From: Neorhodopirellula lusitana
GTDB lineage: Bacteria; Planctomycetota; Planctomycetia; Pirellulales; Pirellulaceae
Direction: 5' to 3'
DNA length: 46,723 nucleotides
Assembly: GCF_900182915.1 (NCBI RefSeq)
Contig: NZ_FXUG01000025.1
Location: 1-46,723 of the forward strand
The position numbers and the translations under genes are program-made. The number at the start of each line of letters is the position of its first letter. Within the stretch, counting starts at the first letter, position 1. Positions 30,701 through 39,104 of the stretch are shown here, piece after piece. The notes beneath the pieces are model-generated. The model saw only the letters and a program-made list of their open reading frames with translations, had not been told where the DNA came from and searched no databases.

Positions 30701-31037
30701 TCACCGCATAGCTGTCGGGGTCAATCAGCTCGCTGCGGTATTGCACGCCGGTGTTGTTGCCCTCAAACCGAACTTTCGTTTTAAAAATGAAGTCGCCGAC
30801 CTCACCGCCTTGCCACACAAGAAACGTGTTCGCTTTGATCGGGTTTTCCTTGGTCGTCCTTCCGACAATCACGCCCTCTTCAACCGACCACAAACCGGGC
30901 GTGCCAGCCCAGCCACTCAGGTCTTTGCCGTTGAATAGATTTTGGAATTCCAATTCCGCCGAATCAGCCGACATGGCCGTTGTGGCAATTACCATCAGAC
31001 CAAAAATCAATCGCATCATTGCGTTCTTCGTCGTCAT
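27744..31037 (-). CDS. DUF1080 / propeller / HEAT / cytochrome c fusion protein
   Basis: 1097 residues from ATG 31037 (after GAAGAG); an ATG at 31052 is possible. Signal peptide to about 25. Residues 30-230 are DUF1080 (LFNGKDLSGW, concanavalin-like fold, named 3-keto-disaccharide hydrolase). Residues 280-620 form a beta-propeller of the PVC membrane-bound dehydrogenase type (GSWVSLTTDGDGGFY, DAIVGHDGALYFTTGG). A helical repeat region follows to about 940. The heme-binding C963-x-x-C966-H967 (CATCHRF) and a later Met (QMPPSML) form a C-terminal cytochrome domain. Probably an outer-face oxidoreductase or sugar-modifying enzyme coupled to electron transfer. Confidence 0.9.
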   Translation of the reverse strand: MTTKNAMMRLIFGLMVIATTAMSADSAELEFQNLFNGKDLSGWAGTPGLWSVEEGVIVGRTTKENPIKANTFLVWQGGEVGDFIFKTKVRFEGNNTGVQYRSELIDPDSYAVKGYQADLHKSPDFFGMLYAEKWRGIVARRFQRVEVSADGKPKVVGQVGDKSQKLVDSQWNELTIIAVGNRQIHQVNGITTMDLTDNHPEAKRKGILALQLHRGPVMKVEFKDIRLKELSGQDATTTLENAVASVPNRMGSAKPKPDVGKVGAKPTTDQSGGIQVADGFKVERIYEVPKAEQGSWVSLTTDGDGGFYASDQGDAGLFHFEVSDDSEEPTVDVRKVPIDVSGAQGMVWHDGALYFNRGGSPLYKLTDSTGDGLLDHSEELSRSSGRGEHGNHAVIAAEDGQHLYVDAGNHTNLPDQTMISRSRVPTWDEDLLLRREWDANGHARGRLAPGGWITQFDPKTKKHEVYSIGYRNQFDISLNRSGDLFTFDADMEWDLGSPWYRPTRIIHAVSGSDYGWRSGSGKWPEYYEDSLPAVLNIGPGSPTGVVSGQGAKFPAKYQDAIFALDWTFGMIYAVHLTPDGAGYRGQQEVFCHGSPLPVTDAIVGHDGALYFTTGGRGTDSAVYRITYVGNDSTEPVTTELAGQDARRLRRSLEAFHGRQNTAAVQTAWPHLSSSDRWLRHAARIAIESQPVDQWADRVFAETNSQARITGAVALARSGNNSHQAAQLTALLSLDPGKLEDSKLLGLLRAYALTFIRLGAPSDQQRDQVIAELNPHLPHANKDVNTELVRLLVYLNDPTVIDKAIEMMAHAEATPPSWAANIDFTSNARYGRRIQKTLANQPPSHEINYAFMLRNLREGWTMDQLRRYIEFINKASQFSGGNSYAKFLANLRDEVLGYLSNDERAQLADISGEDFNPIPDFEITPPTGPGKVWNHAAASERVGAGQLRQASFENGRNLFHAAQCATCHRFDGLGGDVGPDLTTVKNKFDARYLLESIIEPSKVISDQYGTKVVLLSDGTLLTGLMVKKDEQVEIYPVAKAGKEVKPVVVDAEEIELVKDSPVSQMPPSMLDPLNGDEVRDLIAYLLSGGDKKAKVYGK

Positions 31038-31126
31038 CAATCTCTTCACCATCAAGAAGGAAGTTAAGCTGTCTGAAACAAGCCGGTCGGTCAAACCGGA
31101 AACCAATACTGAGCCGTCGCCGAAAC

Positions 31127-33601
31127 CTATTTGGATTCGACCGTCGCTGTACCGCTGATCTGTTCCTTCAGAATCCAACGCCCGTTTTGCTTCGTTGCCT
31201 CGACTGGCTTTCCATCAACCAGCACCCCCGTCGTCCCTTCCGCAGCAGGGATCTCGACGTTCGCACGCATGTCGCCGGGAAGCTCTAACGAAAGCTTGAA
31301 TTTCGAAGCGACTTGTTTCCAATCGATTTCAATCGGCCCACGCGGTGTAGGAACCCGACCGCGAGCGTGCTTGAGATCACCAGGACACGGACGGATCGTC
31401 GCGGTAGCCCATCCTGGGGCACTGGGTTGAGCACCGAGCACGTATCGGGGCAAGAGGTTTGCTGGGGCAGCGCCCCAAGCGTGGTTCCAATCCTGGTTGG
31501 GTTTGTACTTCATGTCCCAAGCTTCCCAACTGATAGTCGTGCCACTGTCCACCATGTGTTTCCAACTGCGATCAGCATCGGCGACCATCAACGCGATTGC
31601 CTTCTGATCGCTGCCGTTGTTGAACAGGGCGTCCATGAAGTACTGCGCCGCATAGACGCTGCATCGCATGTCTTGTTTGTTCAACCAAGAACGCACGCCG
31701 TCCATCTTGTCCGCTGGCACCAAGCCGAAAGCCAAAGGAAAGAAGTTGGCGTGAATGCTACTGTGGTCGGTGCCCACTCCGTCGCGGTAGATCCCGGCGT
31801 CCTCATCGAACAGCGTTTTCTGGAACGATTCACGAGCCAGTTCCACACGCTTTTCAAATACTGCTGCGTCGTCATCTTTCCCAACCGCATGGGCCATTTC
31901 GGCCATTTGAGTCATTGCCTTGATGTGAAAGGCGTTGACCACCGTGTTGACTTCCGTGAACACGTACTTGTCGCGTTCTTTTTGCGGCCAGTCGACAATA
32001 TCGGTCCGTTTCTGATCGAGTTCCGAACTACGAACCAAGCCATCGCCCGCACTTCGATCCAATAGAGTCTTTGACTTCAACGACTCATATCGCTGTTTCA
32101 ACCACTGATCGTCTCCGGAATACATCCACTCTGCATGAGCCATGAACACCATGTGCGGTGCCCATTCGGTCGGCCAGGTGCCGTTTTCCATCAACCAGTC
32201 GAACGTCCGAGACGCCATCTTCACGTCGTCATCGGTCGTGTAGTGGCTTAGCTGATTTAGATAGGCATCAGCTTCGTAAGGAATGCGTTCCCGGTCACCG
32301 TCAACGTAGACACCAGCAAACGTGGTCGCCTTGATGCTGTATTTGCATAGCTCCCAAATCCGGTTGAGCGTTTCATTGGAACACTCAAAATGACTCGCGT
32401 TGTCATTCCAGGTGGACGAATACGCGGCCCGCCGACGAATCAATTCGTACGGATAGTCCGCATCCAGCCCTTCGATCTCAACCCAACGAAACGGCATCAC
32501 CGAGCCCCACATCGCGGGCGTCAAAACAGCGGGCGGATTCGCGTTCATCAGTCCCGCCTGGGCGACATTACGAGCATCCACGGGTGTAGGCACGATCCAG
32601 TTACCCAATTGCCCACCGCGACGAATGGGCGTTGTTCCATACCGCACGGTCCCAGGCGGATTCCGGTCAATGCGGCCATCCTTCAGTTTCTCGCCAAAGT
32701 GCACACTACCTGATCCGCGACCGGATGGAATCGGCATCACGATGTTGCCGAACGCAGCCTTCCCAAAGTCAATCAGCGTGACCTTATCGTTGACGCGTTT
32801 GATCGCGACAGGTTCCTGCGGGGTCAACGACACATGGTCTTCGGCGGGAACGCTTGGCAACTCTTTGATAAACAGATTGCGAAAGCGATAGGTCTGACCC
32901 TTTTCGCCATGATGCTGAATCCCGATGTACCCACACGCATCCGTCGCATCGCGAAAACGCACCGTCTCCACTCCGTTGACCTCGATTCGAATCACGTCCT
33001 TCACGCAAGTGACTTCGTATCGATTCCATCCATTTCGATTGAGGGCATCACGCACGCGCGGTTCAGCGAAAGCCTGCTTGGATTCCTCGGAATGCTTTAA
33101 GAATTGATCTTCGGAGCGTCCCTTCGTGCTTGGCCAAATCCAGCCTCGACGCGACTCATCAAAAAAGCCGCCTGACCATCGACGATCCGACCCATCACAT
33201 TCCGCCTGGTAGCCATACACCTTTTTGACGGCATCTTCATCAACGTGACATCGGAACATTACTCCTGAGTTGGCGGGACCTTCGGGCAGGTGAATCTCCA
33301 CGCTAACCCGAAAGTCGGAGTACTTCTTTTCGGTAACCAAAAAGAACTTCTTATCGGCCAGAAGATGAATCTCACCATCCACCACCTCGGCTTCGCCGTG
33401 CGAGTAAGGATTCCGCCAACCGGCCAAGTCCTTGCCGTTGAACAGTGGCGTGTACCCACGACTGACCAACGCCTCGAAAGCGCCGTTCGCATCGGCCGAA
33501 TAGACAGGCCTTTCGATTCGCCCGAGGGACACTTCTTCCGCCAAAGTGTTTCCGAACCACACCAGCCCCAGCACCAAGGAAACAAGCCTTAAATTTGTCA
33601 C
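31127..33601 (-). CDS. DUF1080 plus alpha-L-rhamnosidase (GH78) fusion
   Basis: 824 residues from GTG 33601, chosen because it opens a signal peptide (MTNLRLVSLVLGLVWFGNTLA); the frame continues upstream through a repeat-rich stretch with no credible start. Residues 35-245 are DUF1080 (PLFNGKDLAGW, MFRCHVDE). From about 280 come the rhamnosidase beta-domains and helical barrel: YVDGDRERIPYEADAYLNQL replaces the DCPQRDE motif in this branch, and TTISWEAWDMKY contains the base Glu. C-terminal beta-domain ends near KSKF. Probably removes rhamnose after or with modification by the DUF1080 part. The next gene starts 90 bases on. Confidence 0.92.
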   Translation of the reverse strand: MTNLRLVSLVLGLVWFGNTLAEEVSLGRIERPVYSADANGAFEALVSRGYTPLFNGKDLAGWRNPYSHGEAEVVDGEIHLLADKKFFLVTEKKYSDFRVSVEIHLPEGPANSGVMFRCHVDEDAVKKVYGYQAECDGSDRRWSGGFFDESRRGWIWPSTKGRSEDQFLKHSEESKQAFAEPRVRDALNRNGWNRYEVTCVKDVIRIEVNGVETVRFRDATDACGYIGIQHHGEKGQTYRFRNLFIKELPSVPAEDHVSLTPQEPVAIKRVNDKVTLIDFGKAAFGNIVMPIPSGRGSGSVHFGEKLKDGRIDRNPPGTVRYGTTPIRRGGQLGNWIVPTPVDARNVAQAGLMNANPPAVLTPAMWGSVMPFRWVEIEGLDADYPYELIRRRAAYSSTWNDNASHFECSNETLNRIWELCKYSIKATTFAGVYVDGDRERIPYEADAYLNQLSHYTTDDDVKMASRTFDWLMENGTWPTEWAPHMVFMAHAEWMYSGDDQWLKQRYESLKSKTLLDRSAGDGLVRSSELDQKRTDIVDWPQKERDKYVFTEVNTVVNAFHIKAMTQMAEMAHAVGKDDDAAVFEKRVELARESFQKTLFDEDAGIYRDGVGTDHSSIHANFFPLAFGLVPADKMDGVRSWLNKQDMRCSVYAAQYFMDALFNNGSDQKAIALMVADADRSWKHMVDSGTTISWEAWDMKYKPNQDWNHAWGAAPANLLPRYVLGAQPSAPGWATATIRPCPGDLKHARGRVPTPRGPIEIDWKQVASKFKLSLELPGDMRANVEIPAAEGTTGVLVDGKPVEATKQNGRWILKEQISGTATVESK

Positions 33602-33940
33602 GCTGCAAAACTCATGGAAATATCGAACACAAAAACAAATCGTCCCCGCAACTACCGCTAGCGTACACCCACCACGGACGTGCACTGCACCACACATTTG
33701 GCCCACACATTTGGCCCACACATTTGGCCCACACACTGGGCCATCCATTGGCCGCACACGAGATGCCCATAAAAGAAGCTAGGCCACCTAATCCTATTCA
33801 CATTCACACAACCTAGCAGTCGTCGTACCGACACATGCAGTGGCGTCGCAATCAAAAACTTGCTTCAACCCAACCAAAGCACGCGTCCCGCGAAAAGACA
33901 CTCGCGAGGAACCGAAACACCACCAAGCGACTGCGTTCAC
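33602..33940. other. Intergenic with tandem repeat
   Basis: About 340 bp between the rhamnosidase gene and a small lipoprotein gene. It holds the 13-bp tandem repeat listed separately; otherwise I see no gene. It may contain the promoter for the downstream glycan genes. Confidence 0.4.
33691..33742. repeat. 13-bp tandem repeat, four copies
   Basis: CACACATTTGGCC three times in exact succession (33691-33703, 33704-33716, 33717-33729) and a variant CACACACTGGGCC (33730-33742). Confidence 0.9.
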
Positions 33941-34126
33941 CTACAAGTTCGCGTCATCCGCAGCTTGAAAATCACTATCAGTCACCAGCGGAACGGGGTT
34001 TTCTTCGACATGCTTATCAAGCTCGCTTTGATCGAACGGAACCCCCGTTTGAGAGCCACCACATCCCACGACCACAAACAAACCTACAACAACGCAAAGC
34101 TTCAACAACAATCGAGTCATCTTCAA
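33941..34126 (-). CDS. Small lipoprotein
   Basis: 61 residues from ATG 34126 (an ATG at 34120 is equally good). MKMTRLLLKLCVVVGLFVVVGC is a type II signal peptide with lipobox; only about 40 residues follow, with acidic DSDFQAADD. Short lipoproteins of this kind often follow DUF1559 genes in planctomycetes; the role is unknown. Separated from the DUF1559 gene by a terminator hairpin. Confidence 0.75.
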   Translation of the reverse strand: MKMTRLLLKLCVVVGLFVVVGCGGSQTGVPFDQSELDKHVEENPVPLVTDSDFQAADDANL

Positions 34127-34150
34127 AATCCTTCAGGATTAAACTAGGAA

Positions 34151-34183
34151 CAAAAGAAGGCCGCCCGAGCTAGCAGGCGACCT
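34151..34183 (-). terminator. Terminator after the DUF1559 gene
   Basis: On the minus strand AGGTCGCCTG pairs with CGGGCGGCCT around a 6-base loop, followed by TCTTTTG. It probably makes the DUF1559 transcript the more abundant part, with read-through into the following genes or a separate promoter for them. Confidence 0.6.
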
Positions 34184-34238
34184 GACAGAACAACGAGCTC
34201 AACCGAACTCGCTCAATTCGCTTCCACCGGTCGACACC

Positions 34239-35483
34239 TTAGAATTCAGTTTCGATCGTTTCCTTCATGGCCCTTGTACCGAGGCTACCCCACAAGCCGA
34301 ACGGACTTGGCTCGCCATTCTTCAGGGCAGGACCTCGCCATCCAACGTGGAAGCTACCCTGGTTGCCGGCTTCAATTGAATCCGTAACGAACTTGACCGC
34401 ACCGTCGCCCATCAAGATATGAACTCCACCTTGATGGCGACTACTGGCGGAAGCAACCGCGTCACTTAACCCCAGCGATCCGCCACAGTAAGGCTTGTTT
34501 GGCGGAACAGTCGTGTTGAAACCGCAGAAGAGAATTCGCCCAAAGGCCCATTTGTAGCCCCGGCGAACCTCCGAATCGGGCCCTACGCTTGCATTGAAAG
34601 TGATCGGTGTAAAACCTGAACCCCAAAACTGCGGACGTTCCGGATCAATCTGGCCACTACAAGCATTGTTGGTGTTCTGTGCACCAGTCCAAGAATGCGA
34701 CATCAACGCCGAATCCTGAACGGCAGGACGAGTCCGAGCATCGTTGTCACCCAGATCGGTTGCGATTTCACCGCCCATAATCGTGTTGGACAAACCATCT
34801 AGAACATCGCGGAATTTCGACTTTCGACGGTAGCCGAAAATACCACGATCAGAGTGACGCTGTCGCTCTGCATTGGTTTGCGTTGCCACGCCAGTAACCC
34901 CATCAACTCCGCCATGCACATACAGTGCGGAATCACCAAAACATGCGGCGTAGTTCGTACGACCGAACGCTGGCAGTCCGACACCTGGATCACTGGGGCA
35001 ACGGAAACCGACAACCTCGGTCACCCATGGATCGTAAGGTTGCCCCGAGTGGTCCTGCAATCGACGACGTGGCGTCGGGCCCATCGCTTGAAAAATGTCA
35101 TTCGTGGTCGCCGAATTTCCGTCCGAGTCATAGGGATTCGAAATCTGCTCCCACAAAGCCTGCTGTTCAATGAACGGCAGCAACCCAACCAACCAACTGT
35201 TTTCCATCGCGTTGGTCGCCCTCGGGATATCGGCCTGTGTTTGTGCAAGACCAGTGGCTGAACTGCCGTTGGTGCCACCACCTTGGGTCGGCAACTGCTT
35301 GTAGGCGGAGTGATAGTTGTGCACTGCCAAACCAAGCTGTTTAAAATTGTTGCTGCAACTCATTCGCCGCGCCGCCTCACGCGCCGCCTGCACTGCTGGC
35401 AAAAGCAATCCGACGAGCACACCAATGATCGCGATGACCACCAGCAGCTCGACAAGTGTGAAACCGGTAAACTTACGTTTCAT
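34239..35483 (-). CDS. DUF1559 pseudopilin-like protein
   Basis: 414 residues, ATG 35483. Type IV pilin/pseudopilin N-terminus GFTLVELLVVIAIIGVLVGL, with prepilin peptidase cleavage after the Gly of G-F-T. Then LLPAVQAAREAARRMSCSNN, LKQLGLAVHNYHS-like helix continuation, the variable domain with several Cys, and near the C-terminus HILMGDGAVKFV, the H-x-G-D-G type ending of the family. Planctomycetes carry many of these proteins; they are proposed surface or secretion-related pseudopilins. Its place before glycan-degrading genes suggests a role at the cell surface during uptake, which is inference. Confidence 0.95.
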   Translation of the reverse strand: MKRKFTGFTLVELLVVIAIIGVLVGLLLPAVQAAREAARRMSCSNNFKQLGLAVHNYHSAYKQLPTQGGGTNGSSATGLAQTQADIPRATNAMENSWLVGLLPFIEQQALWEQISNPYDSDGNSATTNDIFQAMGPTPRRRLQDHSGQPYDPWVTEVVGFRCPSDPGVGLPAFGRTNYAACFGDSALYVHGGVDGVTGVATQTNAERQRHSDRGIFGYRRKSKFRDVLDGLSNTIMGGEIATDLGDNDARTRPAVQDSALMSHSWTGAQNTNNACSGQIDPERPQFWGSGFTPITFNASVGPDSEVRRGYKWAFGRILFCGFNTTVPPNKPYCGGSLGLSDAVASASSRHQGGVHILMGDGAVKFVTDSIEAGNQGSFHVGWRGPALKNGEPSPFGLWGSLGTRAMKETIETEF

Positions 35484-36277
35484 CTGAAAAACCTCGAATC
35501 AAGAGATAGGACTAGAAGAGGACTGGTCGGTGTTTGCCCACTATGAGCCACTTAAAGTGGTCCTCGCGTGCATTGAATCCCATCTCGCGTCTACCTTTTC
35601 GCGACAAAAACAAGTTTTTATTCCCTTTTTCTTTTCAAACGTTCTCTTTTCCCGAAACTTTGAGATCGAACCTAAATGAAAACAGGGCAAGCAGAGAGAA
35701 AAAAGCAGACGTCCCGTTGCCACCAACGATTAGCTGCTAGCACGCAAGCAACTGGCAACACGCTCACTGCCCGTGACGCCAACTCACTGCGAACTGCGAA
35801 CTGCGACACCTGCCCCGAATCGCGTCGGTTCCCGTAAAAATCGCGTTTCCCGCTTTTGCTGGGAACAGCTGGGAACAGCTTGGTTCGGTCACTCGCATGT
35901 TGGTTCGCCCGGGCACCCGCTACACGTTGGATGACTCACCCCATCAAACCCCTTGCAAACACCAAAGACTAGAATGACACCCAAAACGCACCGCCTAAAT
36001 CGGATCGAATGAGCTGCATCCCCCGCTTCCACCTTCAGGAATCGAAACAATGAATTGGTGAAAAAGGCGAACTTTCCAAAAGCAATAATTTATTGAAAAC
36101 CTTGGCAGATTAATCGCAAATTTGCTCGCACAACCCAGGAGTAGACCGCGGCGAGTTGCCTTCTTCGCCTTCCCTGATTGTCTTCTCCCCTTTGCGCGGA
36201 CAGCTGTTTTCCCAATTTCAACTTCGAACACCGCTGCTTTGTCCACCGATCCCTTCCACACCAACGTTCATCCCCTC
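35484..36277. other. Divergent intergenic region between glycan genes and sigma factor
   Basis: About 790 bp, unusually A/T-rich around 35600-35700. Contains direct repeats GCTGGGAACA (35858-35867, 35868-35877) and two adjacent GCGAACT copies near 35788. No gene is convincing. The divergent layout makes it the likely control region for both sides. No -35/-10 pair can be named with confidence. Confidence 0.4.
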
Positions 36278-36829
36278 ATGGCTCACCCTGACAGTGCCCC
36301 GATCGATGGCGACGACGTCTTCCGAGAGGAGTTCGTACGGTTGTTGGCCATGCATTCCAGCAAGGTGATGTCATTCATTCGTATTCTTACGGTGAACAAT
36401 CAAGACGACGCGGAAGAGATCTTCCAACTGACATGCGTGATCCTGTGGAAGAAGTTTTCGCAATACGATCCTGACGGCCGCTTCGATTCCTGGGCGTGCC
36501 GCATTGCCTATTACGAGACGCTGAAACACAGAGAATCGAAACGCCGCATCAAGTTGTTTAGCAACGAAACACTTGAATTACTGGCAGAGGCCGCGATGCC
36601 AATTTCCAACGAACTGAGCGAGCGACGGACGGCTTTGGCCACCTGCTTGAAAAAGCTGCCTTCGCCCGATCACGATCTCATACGTCAAAAGTACTTCGAA
36701 GGCCTTAGCGTTGCCGAGATGTCCGACAACGTGGGTCGTTCCACTCACGCGATCTATCGCGAGCTCGCCAAAATACACGGATTACTACTCCGTTGCGTGC
36801 AGCGCTCTACATCGGAGAGCCTCGCATGA
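36278..36829 (+). CDS. ECF-type RNA polymerase sigma factor
   Basis: 183 residues from ATG 36278; the frame is open from further upstream. Region 2 is residues 15-80: FVRLLAMHSSKVMSFIRIL, DDAEEIFQLTCVILWKKF and FDSWACRIAYYE, the last the typical F-x-x-W-x-x-x-I-A-x-N/Y-x helix. Region 4 is residues 120-175: LPSPDHDLIRQKYFEGLSVAEMSDNVGRSTHAIYRELAKI, a helix-turn-helix that reads the -35 element. Such short factors occur in planctomycetes with FecR-like partners. The stop overlaps the next start (ATGA). Confidence 0.92.
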   Translation: MAHPDSAPIDGDDVFREEFVRLLAMHSSKVMSFIRILTVNNQDDAEEIFQLTCVILWKKFSQYDPDGRFDSWACRIAYYETLKHRESKRRIKLFSNETLELLAEAAMPISNELSERRTALATCLKKLPSPDHDLIRQKYFEGLSVAEMSDNVGRSTHAIYRELAKIHGLLLRCVQRSTSESLA

Positions 36830-38661
36830 AAGGTCCTAACATGAATCCTGATAACCATCGCTTGCAAACGCTTCGCACTTTGATCGTGAAGTCGCAATCC
36901 GAATCACTCAGTGACGCTGAGATCGAGGAACTCAACACCTTGGTAGCCTCCGAAAATGGTGCCGCCGAAGCTGCCGAATTGATCGACCAGCTGTGCGCGT
37001 TCACCGACTCAGGCGCGAAGGAGTCGCTGCCGATGGCGGAGATTCTGTCAGAACTGTTTTGTGCCGATGCAGCGGAAAACGTTTCCGCCCATCAACGCAA
37101 TCCAATCACGCCAAGAACGGTCGCGGCCATGGGCGGTGCAGCCTCCCAAGCGTCTCCATCACGACAAGCTGGCGAGCCTGCACGGACTGGTCGGACAACA
37201 CCGGTTTCTCAAACAACGCACACCGATCGCTGGACCAAGGCCTATTGGTGGGTTGGCATCGCGGCTAGTCACTTGCTTGTTGCCTCGTTGGCCTGGTCGA
37301 TCGCGAAACCTCAGACCGTCAGTTCATTCCCAAGTGTCGAAGCCTCTCCGGCGAAGCTACCGCAGCTTGTCTCCATGACGGCCTGCGTCTGGCGTTCATC
37401 CAACGACGTGGTACCGGCGGTCGGCGAATCCATCCCCGCCGGCGAAGTGCTCAGCTTGGTTGAAGGGATTGCCGAACTAAGAATCGGCGAACAGACGCCA
37501 GGCGAAGCAATGGTACGCATCGAAGGTCCCGCATCAGTATTTGCACGCGGAGGCGATCGCTTAGGATTGCAAAATGGAACGCTAACCGTCAAAACGCTCG
37601 GCACCGGAAGCAAAGCATTCTCTATAGAAACGCCGTTTGGGGAAGTCGTCCTGGATGGGCAGAGTTCGATCGGACTTGTCTCGCAAGGCTCGGTCGATGA
37701 AGTCCATCTGTTCAAAGGGCGAGCCATGGTGGATACCAACGTACCCGGCGCATCAGACAGTCACTTTGTCCTGGAAGAAGGGGATGCCGTGCGGTTCACT
37801 CGCAAGGCCGGCACGCCCATTGAGATCGTGAAATTCGAAGCCTCGTTTTCCAGTTTCGCCTCGGCAAGGTCGACTGGGTTTGATCCGTTGAACATCGGCC
37901 AGGATTACGTCGACGCCGTGCTCGCCTCAGATCCCAAAGTCTACTGGAGGTTCCAGGAATTAAGTGGTGAGGGAACTCAATACATCGCCAACGAAGGCAG
38001 CTCACCCGACATGAATGCAGAGATGATCGGTGCACCAAGCTGGCGACAGTACGGCGAAAACCGAGTCGTCGAATTGGGTTTATCTGCGGCTCCCACCGGA
38101 TTTCAGTCGAGCAAAGCTTGGCCTCCCACGCCACTCGAAAACTACTCTGTGGAATTGTGGGTGAAGCCGCAATTGTTCCACCACGGTGAAGTACTTTGCC
38201 TGTACTCACCGGCCCAGTTGCCGGACGGTCGGTACCAGCACACGATGATGTTGGAAACCACTGCACAACATTACTTCACCCACCGTTTAACCAATTCGGC
38301 CCCCAACCGGTTTCGCTACATGCATCGCAAACTAGGCGACACACAATCGCTTAGCGCGACCAGCTTGTTCGCGGACAAAGAGTATGAATCCCGAGCTTGG
38401 CAACATATCGTTGCACAAAAAGAGGGTAGCCACCAAAAGCTCTGGATCAACGGACGACTCGAGGCCGAACACGAGAGCCCGTATCCACTCAACAACCACG
38501 TGAAAGTTCTAATCGGCCAGATCTATCCATCGTCGGTCTACCGAAAGTTCGTCGGGCAAATCGATGAAGTCGCTTTGTACGATCGTTGTTTGTCGCTGGA
38601 CGAGATGCGCAGCCACATCAAGGCGGCAAATCGGCTTGTCGTATTGAATGAAGAAGATTGA
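36826..38661 (+). CDS. FecR-like membrane protein with LamG-type domain
   Basis: 611 residues from ATG 36826 (after GGAGAG), overlapping the sigma stop. Residues 1-50 are a helical region like the sigma-binding part of anti-sigma factors; one membrane span near 140 (WWVGIAASHLLVASLAW). Residues about 190-330 form the FecR domain (AELRIGE, RIEGPASVFARGGDRLGLQNG, IETPFGEVVLDGQS). Residues 360-600 are a LamG/concanavalin-like fold (YWRFQELSGEG, NYSVELWVKP, WQHIVAQKEGSHQKLWING, VGQIDEVALYDRCLS). The external lectin-like domain could sense glycan fragments and control the sigma factor. Coupled translation supports that. Confidence 0.9.
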   Translation: MKGPNMNPDNHRLQTLRTLIVKSQSESLSDAEIEELNTLVASENGAAEAAELIDQLCAFTDSGAKESLPMAEILSELFCADAAENVSAHQRNPITPRTVAAMGGAASQASPSRQAGEPARTGRTTPVSQTTHTDRWTKAYWWVGIAASHLLVASLAWSIAKPQTVSSFPSVEASPAKLPQLVSMTACVWRSSNDVVPAVGESIPAGEVLSLVEGIAELRIGEQTPGEAMVRIEGPASVFARGGDRLGLQNGTLTVKTLGTGSKAFSIETPFGEVVLDGQSSIGLVSQGSVDEVHLFKGRAMVDTNVPGASDSHFVLEEGDAVRFTRKAGTPIEIVKFEASFSSFASARSTGFDPLNIGQDYVDAVLASDPKVYWRFQELSGEGTQYIANEGSSPDMNAEMIGAPSWRQYGENRVVELGLSAAPTGFQSSKAWPPTPLENYSVELWVKPQLFHHGEVLCLYSPAQLPDGRYQHTMMLETTAQHYFTHRLTNSAPNRFRYMHRKLGDTQSLSATSLFADKEYESRAWQHIVAQKEGSHQKLWINGRLEAEHESPYPLNNHVKVLIGQIYPSSVYRKFVGQIDEVALYDRCLSLDEMRSHIKAANRLVVLNEED

Positions 38662-39104
38662 CAGCTCGATAGGGAAAAAGCCCACGTCGATGCAGTCTGA
38701 AATAGGCATCCAGTTCAATTGAACGAATGGCCGGTTCCAACCTCTTAGCCTGCCGACTCCGTGTGCGTCGTCGAAGCAGTGGCAAGTAGACGGCGCAAAC
38801 GAAGCGATGCAAGTGGCGTTGCGATATCGCTGCATTCAAAGCCCAGGTCTCTGTGTTGTGCGTGTGTTCGCTGGAAACACGTGAGGTCTCGCTCGCTGGC
38901 TCGGCCAAGTACACCCAGCACGATGTCCATAACTGGTGTGCATTGTGTCGCTATCGCCGCCCAACGTTACCCTCGCCTGCATTGCAATTTAGTGAACTTT
39001 TCGGCTCGCTAGAATGTCCCTCATCGAGACAATATCGGTCAAAATCGATACGCACTCGAACCGCAGACCTGGAACCTGGGCCGCTTCACGGTCCTTTTAT
39101 CACG
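38662..39104. other. Intergenic, no feature seen
   Basis: About 440 bp between two plus-strand genes. I see no gene, hairpin terminator or repeat that stands out. Confidence 0.5.
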
